Assembly: GCA_905479015.1 (NCBI GenBank)
Contig: CAJQKV010000043.1
Coordinates: forward strand, 1-64,000
DNA length: 64,000 bases
Direction of reading: 5' to 3'
DNA from: an uncultured Cyclobacteriaceae bacterium
Lineage (GTDB): Bacteria; Bacteroidota; Bacteroidia; Cytophagales; Cyclobacteriaceae
Below are positions 56,778-64,000 of the stretch, piece by piece. Numbering within the stretch: position 1 is the first letter of the stretch; every line of letters begins with the position of its first letter. The notes beneath the pieces are model-generated. The model was not told the DNA's origin. It made no database searches and saw only the letters and a list, made by a program, of their open reading frames with translations. The translations under genes were made by a program, and so were the position numbers.

Positions 56778-56782
56778 AAAAA

Positions 56783-57358
56783 ATGAGTCCTAAAACAAAA
56801 AACCAATTTGAGCAAATTCGAAAGGAGTCCAAAGCCAAGATTTTGGATGCAGCCCTCAAGCTTTTTGGTACTCAAGGATATCAAAATACAAGTATATCAG
56901 AGATCATGAAATTGGCAGGGGTGTCAAAAGGCTTGATGTATCATTATTTTTCTAATAAAGAGGAATTGATCAAGCAACTACTTTTGGACGTCTTTAAAGA
57001 GACAGATGAACTTCTTTTTGTGGCCTCTAAGGCTACATCCAGTGAAGTGTTTGAGAATATGTTAAGGGCATTTTTCAAATCTTTAAGAGATGATTTTGAG
57101 AAATTGACATTATGGATTAATCTAGGAATGCAATTAGATAAGTTTGATTTCGCAAGAGATTTGTGCAACAGAAAGATGAATGAATCTATCGTTTTCATTG
57201 AAAAATTATTGGTTGAACTAAAATGGTCAGATCCTGCAGGAGAAGCTAAAATATTGGTGGCTCTTTTGGATGGTATTTCTATTCAATATCTTTGGTTCAA
57301 GCAGGATTATCCCTTGGATGAATTAGAAAAAGTTTTGCTCAATAAATATTGTAAATAA
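56783..57358 (+). CDS. TetR-family regulator, first gene of the LolA-like/ABC operon
   Basis: A 191-residue regulator. HTH TSISEIMKLAGVSKGLMYHYFSNKEELI (about 36-63) with the classic YHYF recognition tail. It is followed without a gap by the carrier gene (TAATG at 57356-57360), so it is co-translated with the operon it most likely controls through the palindrome just before its start. Ligand unknown; fatty-acid or lipid-like ligands are common in this family. Confidence 0.87.
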   Translation: MSPKTKNQFEQIRKESKAKILDAALKLFGTQGYQNTSISEIMKLAGVSKGLMYHYFSNKEELIKQLLLDVFKETDELLFVASKATSSEVFENMLRAFFKSLRDDFEKLTLWINLGMQLDKFDFARDLCNRKMNESIVFIEKLLVELKWSDPAGEAKILVALLDGISIQYLWFKQDYPLDELEKVLLNKYCK

Positions 57359-58101
57359 TGAAGAATCTATTAGCCATTGTTTTGTTTGCGGTCACACCCC
57401 ATTTGTTAACTGCTCAAACCGCTACCGAAGTCATTACCAAGGCAGATGAAAAAATGCAAGGGAAAACCAATAGAGGGACCATGACCATGAAAATAGTCAG
57501 ACCCAAATGGACCCGTGAGATTACGATGAAGGTTTGGGGCAAGGGAGTAGATTACAGTTTAGTACTCATTACTCAGCCAGCTCGAGATGAGGGAACCGGT
57601 ACTTTGAAACGTGATAAAGAGCTTTGGAGTTGGCAACCGAGTATAGATCGGATCATCAAGATGCCACCCTCTATGATGATGCAAAGTTGGATGGGGTCGG
57701 ATTTTACCAATGATGATCTGGTCAATCAATCCTCTATGGTGGTGGATTATAGCCATGATTTCATGGGAGATACGACCATTGGCTTATATGATTGTTGGAA
57801 AATCGCGATGTATCCCAAAGAGGAAGCAGCTGTGGTATGGGGTAAGTTAGAGGCCTACATAAGTAAAAATGATTATTTTCAATTGATTCTTAAATATTAT
57901 GATGAAGATGAATTTCTCATCAACACCATGACCTTGTCAGATATTAGGGAGATGGGCGGTCGAGTCATCCCTACCAAAATGGAAATGATTCCAACGGAAA
58001 ATCCAGATCAGAAAACCGTGATCATTTATCACGATTTTGAATATGATATTGACTTACAGGAAAGCTTTTTCTCGGTACAAAATTTAAAAACTATTAGGTA
58101 A
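57358..58101 (+). CDS. LolA-like periplasmic lipoprotein/lipid carrier
   Basis: A 247-residue exported protein (signal LLAIVLFAVTPHLLTAQT) of the outer-membrane lipoprotein-sorting protein family related to LolA. The family motif ELWSWQPSIDRIIKMPPSMM, then QSWMGSDFTNDDLV (about 110-125), matches proteins that accompany FtsX-type ABC permeases or MMPL pumps. It probably carries a lipid or acylated protein from the permeases to the outer membrane. Its start overlaps the regulator stop and its stop overlaps the permease start (TAATG twice). Confidence 0.83.
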   Translation: MKNLLAIVLFAVTPHLLTAQTATEVITKADEKMQGKTNRGTMTMKIVRPKWTREITMKVWGKGVDYSLVLITQPARDEGTGTLKRDKELWSWQPSIDRIIKMPPSMMMQSWMGSDFTNDDLVNQSSMVVDYSHDFMGDTTIGLYDCWKIAMYPKEEAAVVWGKLEAYISKNDYFQLILKYYDEDEFLINTMTLSDIREMGGRVIPTKMEMIPTENPDQKTVIIYHDFEYDIDLQESFFSVQNLKTIR

Positions 58102-59315
58102 TGATATTGTACATCAAATTGGCATGGAGGAATGTTTGGAGGACTAAAAAACGGACGTGGATTACGGCTTCTTCTATTGCATTCTCTGTGTTTTTCGCGT
58201 GTCTGATGCAATCCTCCCAATTGGGTAGTTATGACAATATGATTGACAATTCTGCTCGATTTTTCACGGGACATTTAGGAATTCATCAAGTAGACTTTTG
58301 GGAGGATCAAATCATTGATAACAGTTTTGATCAACAAGCGTTGTTTGAGTTGGACTTGACCAACCCGAGTATATTAATGGGAGTTCCACGCCTGAGTTCT
58401 TTTGCTTTGGCCTCACATGGTGACAGGACTAAAGGAGCTGCACTTTTTGGAGTATCACTTGAAGAAGAAGCTGCATTTTCTTATTTAGAAAGAAAACTTA
58501 TCAAAGGAGATTACAATACGGAGCGCGGTGTGTTGATGGCAGCAGGTTTGGCTGCCAATTTAAATCTCAATGTGGGCGATACATTGGTGCTCATGGGCCA
58601 GGGATACCATGGGGTGAACGCGGCTGGTAAATACTCAGTGACTGGTATTTTGAAATTTCCAATTCCGGCTTTGAATCAGGGTGCCATTTATCTTCCCCTC
58701 GAAACGCTACAAGAATTCTTATCTGCTCCAAACATGATTTCGAGCTATTCCATATTGCTAGAAGATTCACAAGATACTGAAGGAATGAAAGCACACATAG
58801 AAACCATTTTGAAGGGTAAAGAGCTTGGAGTGATGACTTGGCAGGAGATGCTCCCTGATTTAGTTTCCTCCATTGAATTAGATTATTATAGCGGTTGGGT
58901 TATTTTGATCATTCTCTATGTGGTCATTGGCTTTGGGATATTTGGAACTTTTTTGATGATGATCAAGGAGCGTACGTATGAATTGGGAATTCTAAACGCG
59001 ATTGGGATGACCAAACGACGCGTACAAATTATGGTAGCCATAGAAATATTTTTATTAATTTTTCTAGGTGTGCTTTTGGGCGTACTCATGGCGACACCTA
59101 TTATTTTATATTTTTGGTCAAATCCCATACTGCTTTCAGGAGATGCCGCCCTGGCGATGGAAAAATTTGGTTATGAGCCCATCATTCCATTTGCCCTGAA
59201 TTTCAAAATTTTCTATAATCAAGGGATCAGTATTTTTATCATAGCTCTGTTTTTAGCTATTTACCCGATGCTGGCAATTAAACAATTGAAAATTATTAAA
59301 GCACTAAAGGAATGA
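58101..59315 (+). CDS. LolC/E-like ABC permease (first)
   Basis: A 404-residue FtsX/LolC-type permease: helix 1 (about 18-40), a periplasmic core (about 45-265), then three helices (about 270-295, 315-345, 375-395) with ERTYELGILNAIGMTKRRV between, as in LolC/E. Such permeases extract lipoproteins or lipids from the outer leaflet of the inner membrane. It overlaps the second permease gene by ATGA. Confidence 0.86.
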   Translation: MILYIKLAWRNVWRTKKRTWITASSIAFSVFFACLMQSSQLGSYDNMIDNSARFFTGHLGIHQVDFWEDQIIDNSFDQQALFELDLTNPSILMGVPRLSSFALASHGDRTKGAALFGVSLEEEAAFSYLERKLIKGDYNTERGVLMAAGLAANLNLNVGDTLVLMGQGYHGVNAAGKYSVTGILKFPIPALNQGAIYLPLETLQEFLSAPNMISSYSILLEDSQDTEGMKAHIETILKGKELGVMTWQEMLPDLVSSIELDYYSGWVILIILYVVIGFGIFGTFLMMIKERTYELGILNAIGMTKRRVQIMVAIEIFLLIFLGVLLGVLMATPIILYFWSNPILLSGDAALAMEKFGYEPIIPFALNFKIFYNQGISIFIIALFLAIYPMLAIKQLKIIKALKE

Positions 59316-60529
59316 TTCTATCACTGGCATGGAAAAATATTTGGCGATCTAAACGGAGAAGTTTTGTCGTGATGTCGGCAGTCGCCATCGGAGTGTGGTC
59401 TATTATTTTCATGGTTTCATTTTACAACAGCATGATAGGTGCCATTTCTCGGAATTCCTTACAGCATGACTATTCTCATATCCAAATTCATCATGAGGGC
59501 TACCTTTCTGAACCAGGTCTGGGTTTCCAAGTAAAAAAGCCATCAATGCTGATGAAATTCCCATCTCAAATACCTGATATCGAGGCAGTATCAGCTCGTC
59601 TCATTGTGAACGGCATGGTGGCGAGTCCAAAAACAAATTTGGGAATTCAGGTATATGCAATTGATCCTGCCGATGAAAGGGCTGTGACCGCTCTTTCTGG
59701 CTTTTTAACAGCGGGGGACTATTTTACAAACATCAAGCGAAATCCTATTTTGTTAAGCCAAAAGTTGGCTGAAAAGCTTAAAGTCAAAGTGAGATCGAAA
59801 GTGGTCATTACCGTTCAGGATTTGGAGGCAAATATACGGGCTGGCGCCTTTCGTGTATCAGGTATTTTTCATTCTAAATCTCCTCGCATCAATAATGGCG
59901 TGATTTATGTGCGGCATGAGGACCTATCCAAATTAATTAATTTACCAGATACGGCTTTCAATGAATTTGCTTATTTGCTCAAGGATAATGAATCTCTCAT
60001 AGAGACCAAACAGATGATGGAGGCGAAGACCAATAATTTGGTGAGAACCTATCGAGAGATTGCGCCAGAATTTGATATGATTGAAGAAAGTTCGACGATA
60101 TCCAAACAGGTGATCACTGTGATCGTGATGCTTGCGTTGTTATTTGGCATTATCAATACAATGTTGATGGCTGTCCTTGAGCGTACGAAAGAAATAGGAA
60201 TGCTTCGGGCGATTGGCATGTTCAAAAGCAAAATATTTTTCATGATTGTTTTGGAGACCTTTATGATTTCATGGGTTGCGGCCCCTATGGGTTTAATGGC
60301 AGGTTTTCTTACCAATCTATATTTTGAAAAGATGGGAGGTTTGGATTTATCTCAATATGCAGGTGCCTTGGAGCAATATGGGGGGGATGCTATTTTTTAT
60401 CCTGAGATCGCACAATCAACTTACTTATTGTTGATGTTGGTCGTTATGATGACCGCTTTGATAGGTGCGATTTATCCAGCGATCAAAGCCGTCAATTTAA
60501 AACCTTTAGAAGCGATTAGAAAATTATAA
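59312..60529 (+). CDS. LolC/E-like ABC permease (second)
   Basis: A 405-residue paralogue-like partner of the preceding permease with the same layout: one N-terminal helix, periplasmic core, three C-terminal helices, and the ERTKEIGMLRAIGMFKSKI coupling segment. Together they would form an asymmetric LolCE-like pair. Four nt separate it from the ATPase gene. Confidence 0.86.
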   Translation: MILSLAWKNIWRSKRRSFVVMSAVAIGVWSIIFMVSFYNSMIGAISRNSLQHDYSHIQIHHEGYLSEPGLGFQVKKPSMLMKFPSQIPDIEAVSARLIVNGMVASPKTNLGIQVYAIDPADERAVTALSGFLTAGDYFTNIKRNPILLSQKLAEKLKVKVRSKVVITVQDLEANIRAGAFRVSGIFHSKSPRINNGVIYVRHEDLSKLINLPDTAFNEFAYLLKDNESLIETKQMMEAKTNNLVRTYREIAPEFDMIEESSTISKQVITVIVMLALLFGIINTMLMAVLERTKEIGMLRAIGMFKSKIFFMIVLETFMISWVAAPMGLMAGFLTNLYFEKMGGLDLSQYAGALEQYGGDAIFYPEIAQSTYLLLMLVVMMTALIGAIYPAIKAVNLKPLEAIRKL

Positions 60530-60533
60530 TTAG

Positions 60534-61217
60534 ATGAAAGTAATTGAATTAAAGAATCTGAGTAAAATTTATAATCCTGAGACCATTCCTGTGAGGGCTA
60601 TAAATGATGTTACCCTTTCAGTTGAGGAGGGTGAATTTACAGCAATTGTGGGTCCCTCAGGCTGTGGGAAAACAACATTGCTCAATATGATTGGTGGATT
60701 AGATATCAGCTCTGAAGGATCTGTAGACATCGGAGGAGTTTCGATTAATGAAATGAGTGAATCTGAGCTTACTACCTTTCGACTGCAGCATATTGGCTTT
60801 GTATTTCAAGCATATAATTTGATACCTGTATTGACGGCTAAGGAAAATATTGAGTTCATCATGGTATTGCAAAATAGGGATGCTAAAACTATGCAAGAAC
60901 GCTCTGATGACCTACTTGATCGTATGGGTATTAAGGATCAAAGAGACCGTAGGCCTTCTGAATTATCAGGTGGGCAACAGCAACGCGTGGCGGTAGCCAG
61001 AGCATTGGCCTCACGGCCTAAATTTGTATTGGCAGATGAACCTACAGCCAATTTGGATTCAGGGTCGACTGAGGCCTTATTGGATATTATGGCCAAACTC
61101 AACAAAGAAGAAAAGATTACTTTTATATTTTCTACCCATGATCAAAGGGTCATTGATCGAGCCAAGCGCATTATCAAGTTGGTAGATGGTGAGATCGTAT
61201 CAGATGAACAGCCTTAA
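60534..61217 (+). CDS. LolD/MacB-type ABC ATPase
   Basis: A 227-residue ATPase of the LolD/MacB class. Walker A GPSGCGKTTL (about 40-49), Q-loop VFQAYNLIP, signature LSGGQQQRVAVARAL (about 142-156), Walker B FVLADEPTANLDS, H-loop STHD. It should power the two permeases encoded just upstream. It overlaps the barrel-protein gene by 14 nt. Confidence 0.93.
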   Translation: MKVIELKNLSKIYNPETIPVRAINDVTLSVEEGEFTAIVGPSGCGKTTLLNMIGGLDISSEGSVDIGGVSINEMSESELTTFRLQHIGFVFQAYNLIPVLTAKENIEFIMVLQNRDAKTMQERSDDLLDRMGIKDQRDRRPSELSGGQQQRVAVARALASRPKFVLADEPTANLDSGSTEALLDIMAKLNKEEKITFIFSTHDQRVIDRAKRIIKLVDGEIVSDEQP

Positions 61218-62340
61218 AGCTTTTTGTTGTGCCTTTCTAGTAGTGTATTCGACTCTTGTAATTGCCCAAGATTCAAATAAAAAGTGGCGTTTAGATGGGT
61301 ACATTAAGGAAATGATTTCTTTGACGGCATTGCAGGATGTGGACTCCCTCATGTTCGATAATTTGATTCACAACCGGCTCAATGTTTTTTGGTACCCTAC
61401 CGAAAAACTCACTTTAAATATGGAAGTTCGGACACGAATGTTCCATGGAGACGCTGTGAAAACGATTCCATCTTACGGTAATTTCATTGATACAAACAAT
61501 GATTTTTTTGACTTTTCCTATACCGAAGACTTCGATCAGATGGTTTTTCATACCATGATCGATCGATTGTATTTGCAATGGAACGATGCTTCATGGCAAT
61601 TGAAAGTAGGGCGTCAAAGGATCAATTGGGGTGTTAATCTTGCCTGGAATCCCAATGATATTTTCAATGCTTATTCGCTTTATGATTTTGACTACGAAGA
61701 GCGTCCCGGTACGGATGCCCTCCGTTTTCAGAAATTCATTGGCTATGCAGGAGGCTATGAGATTGCTATTAAGATTGCGGATAACTGGGATGAATTTACG
61801 GCAGCAGCCATGTATAAGTGGAATGTGAAAGGCTATGACCTACAAGCGCTTGGAGGTATCATGAAAAACAATCTGACCGCTGGCGTGGGTTGGGCGGGAA
61901 GTATAGGATGGGTAGGCTTTAAAGGAGAGTCAAGTTATTTTTATACTTTAAAAAAAACAGATCGAAATGCATGGCTGACCTCCTTGTCATTGGATTATTC
62001 CTTGCCCAATTCCTTATATTTTAATGCTTCTGTCTTTTATAATTCTTATGCTACCCAGCAGGGCAATGTATTGTCATTAAATTCGGGAAACTCAGATGTT
62101 CGATCGCTGACCCCCTATAAGTGGAATGCTTTTTTACAAACGAGCTATACCTTTCATCCCTTGTTTTCAGGCAGCTTGCTGACTTTGGTATCTCCCGGGA
62201 ATTCAGGTCTTTTTATTAATCCTATGTTTACTTTCTCTCCCTTAAATAACTTTGACCTGGATCTCATTGGACAAATTTTCCTAAATAAAAGTAGTCAAAA
62301 CACCTCTTTAGCCTACCTAAGGTTAAAGTATTCTTTTTGA
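61204..62340 (+). CDS. Outer-membrane beta-barrel protein of the LolA-like/ABC operon
   Basis: An exported protein of 378 residues (signal SLKAFCCAFLVVYSTLVIAQ) rich in alternating aromatic strands and ending in a classic terminal strand LAYLRLKYSF with C-terminal Phe, so it is very probably an outer-membrane barrel, loosely like DUF1302/porin-type proteins. VGRQRINWGVNLAWNPNDIFNAY is a striking segment near residue 140. I cannot name the family with certainty. As last gene of the operon it likely receives or positions what the carrier delivers. Confidence 0.75.
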   Translation: MNSLKAFCCAFLVVYSTLVIAQDSNKKWRLDGYIKEMISLTALQDVDSLMFDNLIHNRLNVFWYPTEKLTLNMEVRTRMFHGDAVKTIPSYGNFIDTNNDFFDFSYTEDFDQMVFHTMIDRLYLQWNDASWQLKVGRQRINWGVNLAWNPNDIFNAYSLYDFDYEERPGTDALRFQKFIGYAGGYEIAIKIADNWDEFTAAAMYKWNVKGYDLQALGGIMKNNLTAGVGWAGSIGWVGFKGESSYFYTLKKTDRNAWLTSLSLDYSLPNSLYFNASVFYNSYATQQGNVLSLNSGNSDVRSLTPYKWNAFLQTSYTFHPLFSGSLLTLVSPGNSGLFINPMFTFSPLNNFDLDLIGQIFLNKSSQNTSLAYLRLKYSF

Positions 62341-62392
62341 TCATTTTAGGCTTTCGAATTCAATTTCAGATCAGTCATGCTATCTTAGCAGA

Positions 62393-62400
62393 TATATTTG
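62393..62400 (+). promoter_or_regulatory. Putative -7 box of the YihY gene
   Basis: TATATTTG lies 43 nt before the ATG at 62444; the -33 region has no clear TTG. Confidence 0.35.
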
Positions 62401-62443
62401 ATTGATATTCCATTTTAGTAACGACTGAGTTCATAGTTGATTT

Positions 62444-63769
62444 ATGTCCTTTACATCAAAATTTTCACAAATAAAGCAGTTTTTAGAGGTAGATCTTTGG
62501 AAAGTCAAATTATCTGCCCTCAACAGTAAAAGAAGATTTTTATACCGAAACTTACGGATTTTTATTATTTCTTTTGTGGAATTTGACCGCAACAGCATCT
62601 CTGAGAAAGCCTCGGGGCTTACTTATTTTTCACTGCTTTCTATCGTTCCGCTGCTTTCCATTGCCTTCGGCATTGCCAAGGGATTTGGTTTAGAGAAGTA
62701 TTTGGAAAGAGAGCTGAATCATATTTTCTCTGGGCAGGAAGAAATTTTAGAAATGAGCTTAGAGTTCACCAAAAGAATGCTTGATACCGTCAATGGAGGT
62801 GTTATCATTGGCTTTTCCTTAGTTTTCATTTTGTATGCTGTGCTTCGACTGTTGTACAGTGTTGAATGGACATTTAATGAGATATGGCATACCAAAAGCC
62901 GTAGTTGGCAACGCAAAGTGAGTGACTATTTGGCTATGGTGTTATTGGCCCCGCTTTTATTGATTTTATCTGGAAGCGTGACCGTTTACATCACCAGTGA
63001 AGTGAAGAGTTTGGCAGAGATGGAAGTCTTAGGATTGATTCGACCTTTCATTTTATTTACCATCAAGTTGATCCCTTATGCGATTGTGTCTCTGCTTTTG
63101 ACGCTGGTTTATATCATCTTACCCAATATCAAAGTGAAGTTCATTCCGGCGGCAGTTTCGGGAATTTTGACGGGAATTTTATTTCAACTCACACAGTTGG
63201 CATGGATCAATGGCCAATCATACTTGTCCAATTACAGTGTCGTTTATGGTACGCTGGTCATACTACCGCTTTTCATGATTTATCTTCAAATCAGTTGGAC
63301 TTTGGTACTCTTTGGTGCAGAGTATGCCTACGCGAGGCAGCATGCGGATACTTGGAAATTTAGATATGAAAGTATGAAGATGAGTCCCAATCACAAAAGA
63401 AAGTTGGTTTTACTTATTTTTTATCACATGATTGAAAACTTCAAATCTGAAGAGAAAAAGCCGTTGAGCGTGAGTGATATGTCGGCGTTAGTTGATGTCC
63501 CTTATCGATTCATACATGACATATGTTTGGAGTTGGAGCACTGCGAATTAATCAGTCAAGTACAAGATGACGATGCCATCCGGTATCAACCTGCCCTAGA
63601 CATTAATCAGATCGATATGCACTTGGTCATGACCAAATTGGATGCCAATGGATATGAAGGTTTTAAAATCAATGAGGATCAAAAATTGGATGAGATAGAG
63701 CATTTGATGCATGCGTTGGACTCCGCAATCAAAAACTCCAAAGCTAATTTGTATCTTAAGGATTTATGA
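62444..63769 (+). CDS. YihY/BrkB family membrane protein
   Basis: A 441-residue YihY/UPF0761 protein. About six helices (from residue 50 to 300) with the conserved EKASGLTYFSLLSIVPLLSI and YGTLVILPLFMIYLQISWTLVLFGAEYAYA segments, then a cytoplasmic C-terminal winged-helix-like domain (about 320-400). Once called RNase BN in error; the real function is unsettled, possibly export or lipid-related. The stop overlaps the end of the converging DUF4442 gene by 6 nt. Confidence 0.87.
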   Translation: MSFTSKFSQIKQFLEVDLWKVKLSALNSKRRFLYRNLRIFIISFVEFDRNSISEKASGLTYFSLLSIVPLLSIAFGIAKGFGLEKYLERELNHIFSGQEEILEMSLEFTKRMLDTVNGGVIIGFSLVFILYAVLRLLYSVEWTFNEIWHTKSRSWQRKVSDYLAMVLLAPLLLILSGSVTVYITSEVKSLAEMEVLGLIRPFILFTIKLIPYAIVSLLLTLVYIILPNIKVKFIPAAVSGILTGILFQLTQLAWINGQSYLSNYSVVYGTLVILPLFMIYLQISWTLVLFGAEYAYARQHADTWKFRYESMKMSPNHKRKLVLLIFYHMIENFKSEEKKPLSVSDMSALVDVPYRFIHDICLELEHCELISQVQDDDAIRYQPALDINQIDMHLVMTKLDANGYEGFKINEDQKLDEIEHLMHALDSAIKNSKANLYLKDL

Positions 63770-64000
63770 CTGCCTTTGTTTAAAGGACCATGTAAAAGTA
63801 AACTCGGATACTGCGGTCCCATCACTCATTTTACCTATCGTCTTCAGCGAAAGGGTTTGGGCCTTTTTTGAGGCTAAGGCCTGTGCTACGGTATGGTAAG
63901 TTTGACCTTGATGCAGGCAGGTAAAAAATACCTTCCCAGTAGCTTTCTTATAAAATTGACCTTTCATATCTACTATGATAAGGGCGATAGAGGGTTGATG
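63764..64000 (-). CDS. DUF4442 (thioesterase-like) protein, C-terminal part
   Basis: The last 78 codons of a leftward gene whose start lies beyond the window; the frame is open to 64000. KKATGKVFFTC then SLKTIGKMSDGTAVSEFTFTWSF fit the C-terminal half of the DUF4442 hot-dog (thioesterase-like) fold. The catalytic role of this family is not established. Confidence 0.65.
   Translation of the reverse strand, partial: HQPSIALIIVDMKGQFYKKATGKVFFTCLHQGQTYHTVAQALASKKAQTLSLKTIGKMSDGTAVSEFTFTWSFKQRQS

Overview
The window looks like chromosomal DNA from a member of the Bacteroidota, most likely a marine or gliding Cytophagales-type organism. The evidence is the gliding-associated ABC transporter genes gldA-gldF-gldG, a TonB-type outer-membrane beta-barrel protein with a carboxypeptidase-regulatory N-terminal domain, Bat aerotolerance genes, the long single-chain PurL, Bacteroidota-style -7 boxes (TAnnTTTG), weak Shine-Dalgarno sequences and AT-rich DNA. 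The genus cannot be fixed from the sequence alone.

Layout. 1-1.2 kb: an N-terminally lost SGNH hydrolase abutting a 34-bp repeat, then a small metallophosphoesterase. 1.2-8.2 kb: gldAFG plus a DUF4340 gene behind a recognisable promoter, a thioredoxin-fold protein, a GIN-domain protein, a TPR lipoprotein, and the remains of a membrane-protein gene. 8.2-16.5 kb: a NUDIX/DUF819 pair, then leftward genes: purC-STAS-rnz-queuosine precursor transporter, a YwqK/MORN-like repeat protein, and batB-batC. 16.6-23.2 kb: tRNA-Ser and tRNA-Arg, a GH53 galactanase gene with a stop codon in its lipoprotein signal, a DUF885 peptidase-like gene, a large outer-membrane protein and an unknown gene. 23.4-35.6 kb: a very large ThuA/sugar-dehydrogenase/PKD/cytochrome c fusion, a DUF6503 protein, a dienoyl-CoA-reductase-like SDR, an ICMT-like methyltransferase, a MacA/MacB/TolC-like set without an ATPase, and an M61 peptidase. 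35.7-47.9 kb: housekeeping genes typA, metG, a thiamine-binding protein, an HI0933 flavoprotein, pth, rplY, prs, tRNA-Gln and purL. 47.9-55.4 kb: an alpha/beta hydrolase and a TetR-controlled RND efflux operon. 55.5-64 kb: a membrane metallophosphoesterase, a TetR-led operon (LolA-like carrier, two FtsX-type permeases, a LolD-like ATPase, an outer-membrane protein), a YihY/BrkB protein and the end of a DUF4442 gene.

How the genes fit together. Much of the accessory content concerns moving material across the envelope. There are four separate transport assemblies (GldAFG, the ATPase-less MacAB/TolC set, the RND operon, and the TetR/LolA-like/ABC/barrel operon). The last of these is the best candidate for a little-described system: a self-regulated, translationally coupled five-component pathway that would pull a lipid or lipoprotein from the inner membrane and pass it through a periplasmic carrier to the outer membrane. 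Decay is also visible: the headless SGNH gene, the GH53 stop codon, the 7.9-8.2 kb membrane-protein remnant and the fragments at 39.7-40.1 kb. The last sit beside a second, inverted copy of the 34-bp repeat. No CRISPR array, rRNA operon, intact insertion sequence or prophage was seen.
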